From Clostridia bacterium (GTDB lineage Bacteria; Bacillota; Clostridia; Christensenellales; Aristaeellaceae): a stretch of DNA of 60,960 nt. This document shows, piece after piece, positions 1 to 6,233 of this stretch. The first letter of the stretch is position 1. Each line of letters begins with the position of its first letter. Made by a program: the position numbers and the translations under genes. Where the stretch lies: positions 1-60,960 of the forward strand of contig JAFXVJ010000054.1 in the NCBI GenBank assembly GCA_017524615.1, read 5' to 3'. The notes beneath the pieces were generated by a model. It had not been told where the DNA came from, searched no databases, and was given only the letters and a program-made list of their open reading frames with translations.

Positions 1-28
1 CCTGAGCCAGGATCAAACTCTTGTGTTT
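1..28 (-). rRNA. rrs: 16S ribosomal RNA, 5' end only (partial)
   Basis: Read on the minus strand, positions 21 to 1 give AGAGTTTGATCCTGGCTCAG, the universal 27F site at the start of bacterial 16S rRNA. Counting back from E. coli position 8 puts the mature 5' end near position 28. The rest of the gene lies to the left, outside the window. A promoter with the right orientation lies about 205 bases upstream, so this is a functional operon head rather than a fragment. Confidence 0.93.
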
Positions 29-232
29 AATCCTTCAACTTGCGATCTCTGGTGTCGCCTCCGCTTCGGTTCCTCCCCTCACAGGGATTCCCTCCGCGGC
101 GGCTACCGCGTCACAAGTCAAAACTCATTTCAGAATTAACTGTCGTTTTTTTCTCTCTTCTCTGTATCGTTTTCAAGATTCTCGCGCCCTTCCGGACCCT
201 CTTTCGAGGCCCCGTTTGCCGAGCGCTTGAAT
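29..232 (-). other. rRNA operon leader region
   Basis: This is the transcribed leader between the rRNA promoter and the mature 16S 5' end. No protein gene is supported here. It is expected to carry antitermination and RNase III processing signals, but I could not assign a boxA or a processing stem with confidence. Confidence 0.6.
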
Positions 233-262
233 AGAATATCACAAATCCTCCCTCCCTGTCAA
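233..262 (-). promoter_or_regulatory. rRNA operon promoter
   Basis: On the minus strand there is a perfect -35 TTGACA (262-257), an 18-base spacer and a -10 TATTCT (238-233). The -35 is preceded by an A-run that could act as an UP element. The 16-base string AAAAAGGTGTTGACAG recurs at 42230-42245 in the promoter of an unidentified transcript. Confidence 0.85.
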
Positions 263-371
263 CACCTTTTTTTCAAAAAAACCAATTTTCTTCAATCTTT
301 TTTTCGTCTTTTATTTCGTCCATAAAATTGCCGAACAATCCGTAATTCAACGTTTTTATCATTCGTAATAA

Positions 372-400
372 TTGGGAATATTCTGTTTCTTCCTTATATA
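372..400 (+). promoter_or_regulatory. Possible promoter for the PRC-barrel gene
   Basis: TTGGGA (372-377), a 17-base spacer and TATATA (395-400) lie about 65 bases before the next plus-strand gene. The surrounding 270-400 sequence is AT-rich and has no supported gene. The -35 is weak, so this is tentative. Confidence 0.4.
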
Positions 401-462
401 AATGTCCGCCCACACAATCTTTGCCAGCATGGCGACGAGGGAGCAGGACACAATAGAGGCGG

Positions 463-927
463 GTGAAGGAAATGACCGGACTGAAAAAAATGATCGGACT
501 TCCGGTGATCATGAACGGAAAGCCGGCGGGCAGCGTGCTGCGGGGCGTGCTGAACGAGGACGGGCGAAGCCTGCGGGGCATGGTGATCCGGGGCGGCTTG
601 CGAGGCTCCCGATGGCTGCCCCGGGAACAAATTGAACTGGTGGGGCGGGTATCGGTCATCGCCCGGGGAAAACCGGAAAGACTGCCCCGGGACGCGGGCT
701 ATCACCTGTTCCGCGTTTCCGATCCTGAGGGCACCCGGCTGGGGATCGTGACGGATGCCCTGCTGAACGAAGAAACGCTGCGGGTATCCGCCCTGGAAAT
801 TTCCGGCGGGCCGGTAGACGATCTGATCACGGGACGATGGTATGCCACGTCGTTTTACGTTCAGCCACTGGGCAATATCGGGCATGTGACGGTCACTTGC
901 CCGCGGGAGGAGGTGAAACCCTCATGA
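463..927 (+). CDS. PRC-barrel domain protein
   Basis: A protein of about 154 residues with two PRC-barrel-like halves. Each holds the small beta-barrel pattern of a hydrophobic strand, a G-x-P turn and a charged strand (GLPVIMNGKPAGSV near residues 12-25; RVSDPEGTRLGIVTDALL near 84-101). Proteins of this type in Clostridia (YlmC/YmxH-like) are cytoplasmic and often linked to envelope or sporulation functions; the exact role here is unknown. The start is uncertain: GTG at 463, or ATG at 472 preceded by GAAGGA. The stop overlaps the start of the next small ORF (ATGA), which suggests translational coupling. Confidence 0.75.
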   Translation: MKEMTGLKKMIGLPVIMNGKPAGSVLRGVLNEDGRSLRGMVIRGGLRGSRWLPREQIELVGRVSVIARGKPERLPRDAGYHLFRVSDPEGTRLGIVTDALLNEETLRVSALEISGGPVDDLITGRWYATSFYVQPLGNIGHVTVTCPREEVKPS

Positions 928-1049
928 GCCGATACATCACGGTGGGGCTGCTGGGATATCTGGTCGGCATGAAGCAGAAGGATCTTCAAAAAATGGTCGG
1001 CTGGGCCCGAATGAAGAAGAAGCTGATGCGGATGATGCGGCTGGGATAA
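924..1049 (+). CDS. Small basic protein, 41 residues, coupled to the PRC-barrel gene
   Basis: A strong ribosome-binding site (GGAGGAGGTGA, 906-916) precedes an ATG that overlaps the upstream stop as ATGA. The product has a short hydrophobic start (YITVGLLGYLVG) and a very basic, Met-rich tail (KKKLMRMMRLG), consistent with a membrane-peripheral amphipathic peptide. I do not recognise the family. The RBS and the overlap argue that it is translated. A GC hairpin follows at 1069-1095. Confidence 0.6.
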   Translation: MSRYITVGLLGYLVGMKQKDLQKMVGWARMKKKLMRMMRLG

Positions 1050-1068
1050 ACAGCGTCTGATTCGAAAA

Positions 1069-1095
1069 CGCCGCGGGGCTTTGGTTCCCGCGGCG
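1069..1095 (+). terminator. GC-rich hairpin, weak terminator candidate
   Basis: CGCCGCGGG and CCCGCGGCG form a perfect 9-bp stem with a 9-base loop just after the small ORF. No T-tract follows, so it may be an attenuating or RNA-stabilising hairpin rather than a true terminator. Confidence 0.4.
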
Positions 1096-1123
1096 CAGTA
1101 TCCGGAAGAAAGGAGGGGGTACC

Positions 1124-2167
1124 ATGACCGTCCTGCCCGAAGCGCGGGGGTTGAGCCGGGCTTGGCGCTGGGGAATCGGCAGCGCATTGGCGCTGACGCT
1201 TGCGATGGTTTGGCGGCCCCTGTCCCGGCTGATATGGCAGCTTGTTCTGGCATTGCTGCTGGCGGCACTGGCGCTGCCTCTCTGCCGGAAAATGGAAAGA
1301 AAAATATCCCGCCCCTGGGCCGCCGCCACCGCGGTAGCCGTGCTGGCGTCCGGGATATTGGGAATGATCGGCTTGCTGGTGCCCGTTGTGATCAGCCAGG
1401 TGAGTCTGGTGGCTTCTCAGATGCCCCGGCTGGTAACGGCGGTGCGGGAATTGTGGGACGGCATACAGCGCCAGGAGTGGATGGAAAAGCTGGGCCTGGA
1501 TTTGGAGGGGCCGGACACCTGGATCCGTCAGCTTGCGGACTGGATCGGCATCAGCCTGCCCAATTTGATCGCCGGTCTGGGCGCGGGAGTGGATACCCTG
1601 TCCCGGGCATTCCTATCGCCTGTGCTGGCCTTTTATTTTCTTCGGGATCGGGAAACCTTCTGCTATCGGCTTTCCCTGTGGATCCCGTTCCGGCATCGGA
1701 AGCAGGTGCTGGGCGCCATCCAGGAGATGCGACGGGAGGCGGGCGGATACATGCGGGGCCAGCTGCTGGTGGCCCTGGCGGTGGCGGCGCTGACTGCCAT
1801 CGGGCTTTTTTTCGCAGGCACTCCGGGATGGCTGGTGCTGGGCCTCCTGATGGGGCTGTGTGAATTCATCCCTTATGTGGGTCCGTTTATCGGCGGCGTG
1901 CCTATCGCCCTGTTTTCGCTGCCCCTGGGGATGCGCACCACGCTGTGGGCTCTGGGGGTGACCATTCTGGTGCAGCAAATCGAGGGGTCTTTTCTGTCTC
2001 CGCGTCTGATGGGCGGGGCGACCGGGTTGCATCCCGTTTATGTGCTGGTTCTTTTGTCGGCCGGCGGCATGCTGGGAGGGCTGGCGGGAATGATGGCCGC
2101 GCTGCCGGTCTTCGTGTGCGTCCGGGGAGCCAGCCGTGTGCTGTACGAATCACGGAAATGTCTTTGA
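1124..2167 (+). CDS. AI-2E family transporter (UPF0118-type membrane protein)
   Basis: The product has 347 residues, the usual size for this family. The N-terminal half carries a hydrophobic pair (VWRPLSRLIWQLVLALLLAALALPL, then the stretch AVAVLASGILGMIGLLVPVVI). A soluble middle section follows, and then the conserved C-terminal block of helices with LVLGLLMGLCEFIPYVGPFIGG near residues 240-260 and the late SFLSPRLMGG motif. Family members act in the cytoplasmic membrane as exporters or Na+/H+ antiporters; the substrate cannot be read here. RBS AAGGAGGGGG lies just before the ATG at 1124. The gene stands alone; the promoter of the next operon starts 40 bases later. Confidence 0.9.
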   Translation: MTVLPEARGLSRAWRWGIGSALALTLAMVWRPLSRLIWQLVLALLLAALALPLCRKMERKISRPWAAATAVAVLASGILGMIGLLVPVVISQVSLVASQMPRLVTAVRELWDGIQRQEWMEKLGLDLEGPDTWIRQLADWIGISLPNLIAGLGAGVDTLSRAFLSPVLAFYFLRDRETFCYRLSLWIPFRHRKQVLGAIQEMRREAGGYMRGQLLVALAVAALTAIGLFFAGTPGWLVLGLLMGLCEFIPYVGPFIGGVPIALFSLPLGMRTTLWALGVTILVQQIEGSFLSPRLMGGATGLHPVYVLVLLSAGGMLGGLAGMMAALPVFVCVRGASRVLYESRKCL

Positions 2168-2206
2168 CAGAAATGGCAATTTGTTTTATTTCCGCCCTTT
2201 TTCTCC

Positions 2207-2235
2207 TTGAAGTCCATCGGCAAATAGTGTATAAT
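2207..2235 (+). promoter_or_regulatory. Promoter of the ireB-ruvX-DUF1292 operon
   Basis: TTGAAG (2207-2212), a 17-base spacer and a perfect TATAAT (2230-2235), 25 bases before the ireB start. It has the right spacing for the housekeeping sigma factor. Confidence 0.8.
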
Positions 2236-2259
2236 AATATGAAGAAGGGAGGGAGCGCG

Positions 2260-2523
2260 ATGACAGACAGATTTGAAACCATGAGAATGCGCCCACTGCC
2301 GGAAGGACGGGAAACCGCATCGGAGATCCTGGCCCATGTTTACAGCGCCCTTCAGGGAAAAGGGTATGATCCCATTACGCAGTTGGTGGGCTTTGTGCTG
2401 ACGGGCGATCCCACCTACATCACCAGTTTTCAGGGCGCCCGGAGCATGATCTGCCGTCTGGAGCGGGACGAGATCCTGGAAGAGCTGGTGCGATTCTATG
2501 TGGAGAATAAGCTGAACGCATGA
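2260..2523 (+). CDS. ireB: IreB family regulatory phosphoprotein (DUF965)
   Basis: The product has 87 residues, the typical length of the IreB/YrzL family. In Enterococcus, IreB is a small cytoplasmic phosphoprotein and a substrate of the Ser/Thr kinase IreK, affecting cephalosporin tolerance. The conserved core GYDPITQLVGFVLTGDPTYITS and the C-terminal RDEILEELVRFYVE are clear. The start was chosen for RBS AAGGGAGGG before the ATG at 2260; a longer in-frame extension upstream is the shadow of the preceding gene. The stop overlaps the ruvX start (ATGA), the usual Bacillota gene order. Confidence 0.93.
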   Translation: MTDRFETMRMRPLPEGRETASEILAHVYSALQGKGYDPITQLVGFVLTGDPTYITSFQGARSMICRLERDEILEELVRFYVENKLNA

Positions 2524-2960
2524 CGGGAAGAATTCTGGCGCTGGACGTGGGCGACAGGCGCATCGGCATCGCGCTCAGCGATGCTTCGCGGCTCATCGCC
2601 ACGCCTCACAGTGTGTATACCCGGGTGGGGTATACACCGGATGTAAAATATATCGCGCAATTGTATCACAGCGTATCCGCCACGCTGCTGGTATGCGGAT
2701 TGCCGCGGAACATGGACGGCTCCATTGGCTTTCAGGCGGAAAAAGTACAGGCTTTCGCGGAAAAGCTGACAGAAGCCGGGCTTCCGGTGGCATTTCAGGA
2801 TGAAAGGCTGTCCACCGTATCCGCCCACCAGGCGCTGATCGAGGGCGGCATGCGGCGGGAGGAACGAAAGGGCACCGTGGATAAAGTGGCTGCCGCCGTC
2901 ATCCTGCAGCAGTATCTGGATGCTCAGCGGTCCGCGCAATCGCCGGAAACGGCACATTAA
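2520..2960 (+). CDS. ruvX: Holliday junction resolvase-like protein RuvX/YqgF
   Basis: The 146-residue protein has the RNase H-like fold of the YqgF family. The N-terminal ILALDVGDRRIGIALSD carries the first catalytic Asp; VCGLPRNMDGS near residue 59, DERLST near 96 and the final DKVAAAVILQQYL supply the other acidic positions. YqgF/RuvX is associated with pre-16S rRNA processing and recombination in the cytoplasm. Its 4-base overlap with ireB and short gap to the DUF1292 gene match the conserved yrzL-yrrK-yrzB operon of Bacillota. Confidence 0.93.
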   Translation: MTGRILALDVGDRRIGIALSDASRLIATPHSVYTRVGYTPDVKYIAQLYHSVSATLLVCGLPRNMDGSIGFQAEKVQAFAEKLTEAGLPVAFQDERLSTVSAHQALIEGGMRREERKGTVDKVAAAVILQQYLDAQRSAQSPETAH

Positions 2961-2979
2961 ATAATGGAGGAAACGACCC

Positions 2980-3294
2980 ATGACAGATGATAACAACAAC
3001 ATCCCTCAGGACGAGGAACTGCCCGAGGGTATCATCGAATTGACCGATGAGGACGGCGTGACGACCCAATTTGAATATCTGACCACCATTGAATACGAGG
3101 ACGAACTGTATGTCGTGCTGATGGTGCTGGACGATGAAGAAACGGACGATGACGAAGGGGAAGTGCTGATCCTGAAAATCGAGAAGGATCCCGAGACCGG
3201 CGAGGATATGTACGTCACCGTGGACGATGATCATGTGTCCCAGGCCGTATTCGATCAATTCGTGGCCATGATGGATGAAGAAGAGGAAGAATGA
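2980..3294 (+). CDS. DUF1292 family acidic protein (YrzB-like)
   Basis: This 104-residue, strongly acidic protein has the DUF1292 core: IELTDEDGVTTQFEYLTTIEYEDELYVVLM, then acid-rich segments and a final DEEEEE tail. The RBS is TGGAGGAAACG before the ATG at 2980. Its function is unknown in the family. It follows ruvX in one operon, as in most Bacillota, and is followed two bases later by a second copy of the same domain, which is less usual. Confidence 0.88.
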   Translation: MTDDNNNIPQDEELPEGIIELTDEDGVTTQFEYLTTIEYEDELYVVLMVLDDEETDDDEGEVLILKIEKDPETGEDMYVTVDDDHVSQAVFDQFVAMMDEEEEE

Positions 3295-3295
3295 C

Positions 3296-3688
3296 ATGAA
3301 TCCCGATGCGCTGATTGGCGCGCAGGTCGAGCTATCCGCCCCGGACGGGCGGATTTTTCGATTCACTGTGGCGTCGTTGATCCCATACGCCGGGGAAACC
3401 TATGCCGTGCTGTCGTCCGCGGATGATGGGGGAGACCTGCTGGTGACCCACATCGAAAGCGACGGGGACGGCATGCTCTCTTTTATCGTGGCGACGGAAG
3501 AAGATATCATTACCACCGTCCTGGAAAAGCAGGTGGCGCAGACCATCGCCCGGGCATTGACGGGCGTGGAGGACACGGACCAGGAAGCGGACGCCGCGCC
3601 GGTCTGCACCTGCGGGCAGGCGCAATGCGTCTGCGGCGCCCGCGCCTGGCGGCCCACGCCCAGCTATATCCGAAAGGCAAAATCGTAG
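3296..3688 (+). CDS. Second DUF1292-like protein with a Cys-rich tail
   Basis: This 130-residue paralogue of the preceding protein keeps the core pattern (VELSAPDGRIFRFTVASL followed by GETYAVLSSADDGGDLLV) but adds a C-terminal extension. The extension holds four closely spaced cysteines (CTCGQAQCVC near residues 110-119) that could bind metal. Start ATG 3296 sits one base after the upstream stop with GAGGAAGA as RBS, indicating coupled translation and tandem duplication. The operon ends at the parS/terminator hairpin 30 bases downstream. Confidence 0.78.
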   Translation: MNPDALIGAQVELSAPDGRIFRFTVASLIPYAGETYAVLSSADDGGDLLVTHIESDGDGMLSFIVATEEDIITTVLEKQVAQTIARALTGVEDTDQEADAAPVCTCGQAQCVCGARAWRPTPSYIRKAKS

Positions 3689-3716
3689 CATGCCGCTCCC
3701 TCCGTTCATCATTTTT

Positions 3717-3747
3717 CGGATGTTTCACGTGAAACATCCGTTTTTAT
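3717..3747 (+). terminator. Intrinsic terminator whose stem is a parS site
   Basis: Positions 3717-3740 form a perfect 24-base palindrome (12-bp arms CGGATGTTTCAC / GTGAAACATCCG) followed by TTTTTATT. The core 3721-3736, TGTTTCACGTGAAACA, is a ParB-binding parS sequence. It terminates the ireB operon and probably also nucleates ParB. Confidence 0.82.
3721..3736. promoter_or_regulatory. parS chromosome partition site 1
   Basis: TGTTTCACGTGAAACA is a perfect 16-bp palindrome identical to the well-known bacterial parS consensus bound by ParB/Spo0J. Two more copies lie at 6059 and 6105, as expected close to a replication origin. Confidence 0.85.
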
Positions 3748-3901
3748 TCTGAAGCGTTTTTATTGTTTCTTTGCAAGTCTTTTCATCACTTTCAGCCCCT
3801 ATTCCGCTTTAGATTGCAAAAGTGAAAAAAAACAACGGTTTTTCGTATGTTTTTGCCATTCACGGGCCATACTATGACCAAACGGTAAAGGAGGCTATGG
3901 T

Positions 3902-4105
3902 ATGGCAGATAAAATTGCGCTGCTGCTCATCATTGTGGGCGCCATCAATTGGGGTTTGGTGGGGGTATTCCAGTTCGACCTGATTTCCTATATCTTCGGC
4001 GGGCAGTCGGCCCTGGTGAGCCGGATTCTGTACACGCTGGTCGGCGCGGCCGGGCTGTGGAGCATTTCTTTGCTGTTCCGGGATCGGGATCCGGTGAAGG
4101 ATTGA
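3902..4105 (+). CDS. DUF378 family small membrane protein
   Basis: This 67-residue protein has two predicted membrane helices: IALLLIIVGAINWGLVGVF near residues 5-23 and ILYTLVGAAGLWSISLLF near 42-59. The family hallmark INWGLVG is present, with FDLISYIFGG between the helices. The function of the family is unknown. RBS AAAGGAGG lies before the ATG at 3902. It is monocistronic: a terminator precedes it and a long repeat region follows. Confidence 0.9.
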   Translation: MADKIALLLIIVGAINWGLVGVFQFDLISYIFGGQSALVSRILYTLVGAAGLWSISLLFRDRDPVKD

Positions 4106-4308
4106 ATGGGGTTTCGTTCCGGTTACGCTGACCGGAGTACCAGTCCCATTTGCTGCCGTCCGTGATTTGAATGGCCAGTCATACGATTCTCGTTCTAAGG
4201 TCCAAATTGGCAAGGATGAAATAAGAGCAAAGGGACGACGGGGTATTCTCTTTCGGAGCCCGAAAGAGAACCAGAAAGGGCGCTATAACGGCGGTGGTCA
4301 TCGTATAG
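4106..4308 (+). other. Non-coding stretch with a strong hairpin
   Basis: No gene is supported. It contains an 11-bp perfect stem with a 3-base loop (TTCTCTTTCGG / CCGAAAGAGAA, 4246-4270) and leads directly into the large structured repeat. A 78-codon open frame here has no RBS and no recognisable sequence. Confidence 0.6.
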
Positions 4309-4710
4309 CTTCTGGCCCGGCCGCTGAAAGCGGCCATCCCGGATGCAAAGCATCCGGGGAAAGCCGGGGAATCATCCTCAGGGAAAAGCTCGCTTTTCCC
4401 TGAGGATTTCCCCGGCTTTCATTGGGCCAGAAGGGTCAAACTTTCGCAACCCCAGCGTAACACGCGACGATTCCTTGGTTCTATCGATCAAGCAGCTTCG
4501 CGAGGAGTGGGTCCAGGGGATCATCCCCTGGCGCGGGGTTCAGGGGCCGCGAAGGCCCCTGCCTCGTTCTCCTCTTCTTTTCTCTCTCTTTGCGATTTGT
4601 GTTTTAAATCTTAACAGATTTGGGATGGATTCTTTGTTCTGGCAAAGCTGACCGGAGCGATGCGCTGCCAGAACGAAAAAGACGCCCAAGAATATAAGAT
4701 TTTTGAAGAA
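4309..4710 (+). repeat. Structured interspersed repeat, copy 1
   Basis: A non-coding element of about 400 bp. It starts with a module bounded by CTTCTGGCCC (4309) and GGGCCAGAAG (ending 4433) that encloses hairpins GGCCGC/GCGGCC, GGATG/CATCC and a long stem (AAAGCCGGGGAA..., 4372-4420). Two short GC hairpins follow (CCAGGGGATCATCCCCTGG; CAGGGGCC/GGCCCCTG). It ends in a stem bounded by AATCTTA (from about 4606) and TAAGATT. About 280 bp are almost identical to the inverted copy at 60605-60960. Most differences change codons in the shared open frame, so it is not protein-coding. Confidence 0.85.
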
Positions 4711-4903
4711 GAATAGTATCCGTTCCCGAGCAGAAGAAAAGGGCAGGGATGATCGGAAAAATGCATCCGTTTTTCCGGAATCTCTGTCCTTCTTCACGTA
4801 TGAAAACGGCGGCGGATGTCCTTCATCCGGCCGCGGATCATGGATAGATCCTATCCGTCGCGGTCCACTTGTCGGCTATGAATATGTTTCCTCCTCCGTA
4901 CGC

Positions 4904-5989
4904 CTACATCTGTGTGATTTCACCGTTTGCCACCCGCAGCACGCACGCGGGACGCGCGCCGATGAAATCCGCCTGATCGGTGCAGGTCAATAATGCCTGC
5001 GCCCGTCCGATCCGCGCGATCAGCCGGCGGCGGCGGTCCGGATCCAGCTCGCTGAGCACGTCGTCCAGCAGCAGCAGCGGCGGCTCGCCCTGGGCAGCTT
5101 CCAGCAGGTCAAAGGCCGCCAGTTTCATGGATAGGGCGGCCGTGCGCATCTGTCCCTGGGAGCCGAAGGCGCGGATGGGTTCTCCCGACAGGGTCAGTTC
5201 GATCTCGTCGCGATGCGGTCCAAAGCAAGTGGTCAGCCGTCGCTGATCCTCATCCCGGCAGGCGATGAGTCCCCGGAGCATATCCTCCGCCGGGTCAGCG
5301 CTGTCGGCCAGCGCGCCGGCATAGCGCATGGAAAAGCGCTCATCTTCCCGGCCGCCGATATACAGATAGTGCACCTGCGTGCGCTGTTCGAGGCGCTGGC
5401 AGGCTTCACGCCGCAAACGCACCACCGGCGCCGCGGCGATGGCCAGCTGTTCATCCCAGGTGGGCAACTGCCGAAAATCACCCTGTTTCAGCAGGGCATT
5501 TCTTTGTTTCAGGGCGCTCATATAGGTCTGCAGTGCATAAAAATACGCCTTTTGATGCTGCGACAGCAGCATATCCAGAAAACGCCGCCGGGCCTGAGGC
5601 CCCTCCTTCACCAGCGCTAAATCCTCCGGGGAAAAGATTACGCAGGTGGCATGGCCCATCAGTTCCCCCATTCTGGGGGCGGTTTTTCCGTTCACGAACA
5701 CGATTTTTCTGCGCCGGGCATTTTCAAACAGCCGCACGCCCACCTCATGCACGCCGTCCCGCCGTTCCACGGTCAGTTGGACGGCGGCGGTATCCTGGCC
5801 CTTGCGGATCATTTCTTTATCGTTGGCGGTGCGGTGACTGCGGCCCACGCAGCACAAATGGACGGCTTCCAGCAGGTTGGTTTTTCCCGCGCCGTTTTCC
5901 CCCACCAGTACCGTTACGCCCTCCGGCGGCGACAGCATCACCTGATGGTATCCCCGAAAATCCCGCAGCCGCAGGCCCGTCATGCGCAT
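4904..5989 (-). CDS. recF: DNA replication and repair protein RecF
   Basis: The 361-residue SMC-like ATPase loads RecA at ssDNA gaps with RecO and RecR. Walker A GENGAGKT lies at residues 30-37, the ABC signature-like region GSQGQMRTAALSMKLA near 280, and Walker B PLLLLDDVLSELD near 310. The start ATG at 5989 was chosen for RBS AAGGAGGAACGGAT; a longer frame to 6025 adds 12 unlikely residues. recF is usually in the dnaA-dnaN-recF cluster. Here it is alone, 5 kb from dnaN, and two parS sites lie immediately upstream. Confidence 0.95.
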   Translation of the reverse strand: MRMTGLRLRDFRGYHQVMLSPPEGVTVLVGENGAGKTNLLEAVHLCCVGRSHRTANDKEMIRKGQDTAAVQLTVERRDGVHEVGVRLFENARRRKIVFVNGKTAPRMGELMGHATCVIFSPEDLALVKEGPQARRRFLDMLLSQHQKAYFYALQTYMSALKQRNALLKQGDFRQLPTWDEQLAIAAAPVVRLRREACQRLEQRTQVHYLYIGGREDERFSMRYAGALADSADPAEDMLRGLIACRDEDQRRLTTCFGPHRDEIELTLSGEPIRAFGSQGQMRTAALSMKLAAFDLLEAAQGEPPLLLLDDVLSELDPDRRRRLIARIGRAQALLTCTDQADFIGARPACVLRVANGEITQM

Positions 5990-6058
5990 ATCCGTTCCTC
6001 CTTCAATCCGCCTGTAGTATGCCATAAGCCCCCTGGAATGTCAATGCCCGGCCTTTGA

Positions 6059-6074
6059 TGTTTCACGTGAAACG
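6059..6074. promoter_or_regulatory. parS site 2
   Basis: TGTTTCACGTGAAACG matches parS at 15 of 16 positions. It sits 70 bases upstream of recF, with the next copy 46 bases away (start to start). Confidence 0.75.
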
Positions 6075-6104
6075 TTTGTCCTTCACACGCGGGCGGAAGC
6101 GATG

Positions 6105-6120
6105 TGTTTCACGTGAAACA
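6105..6120. promoter_or_regulatory. parS site 3
   Basis: TGTTTCACGTGAAACA is a perfect palindrome identical to site 1. It lies in the divergent gap between recF and the flippase gene. Confidence 0.85.
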
Positions 6121-6233
6121 AGCTGTTTGATGCCGAAAAATGTGCCGGCATTTGTCTGTCCGTATCCATCGCTCCGATGGGATGGAACGAGCTCTCCACG
6201 CATACGTTAGGAGAGGGAAGCGGGGGATGCGGA

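Noticed and set aside
4343-4651. Open frame of about 100 codons in the structured repeat, shared with the copy at 60689-60952
   Set aside because: No RBS; most differences between the two copies change the amino acid, and the DNA is dominated by hairpins. The shared peptide is a by-product of DNA conservation.
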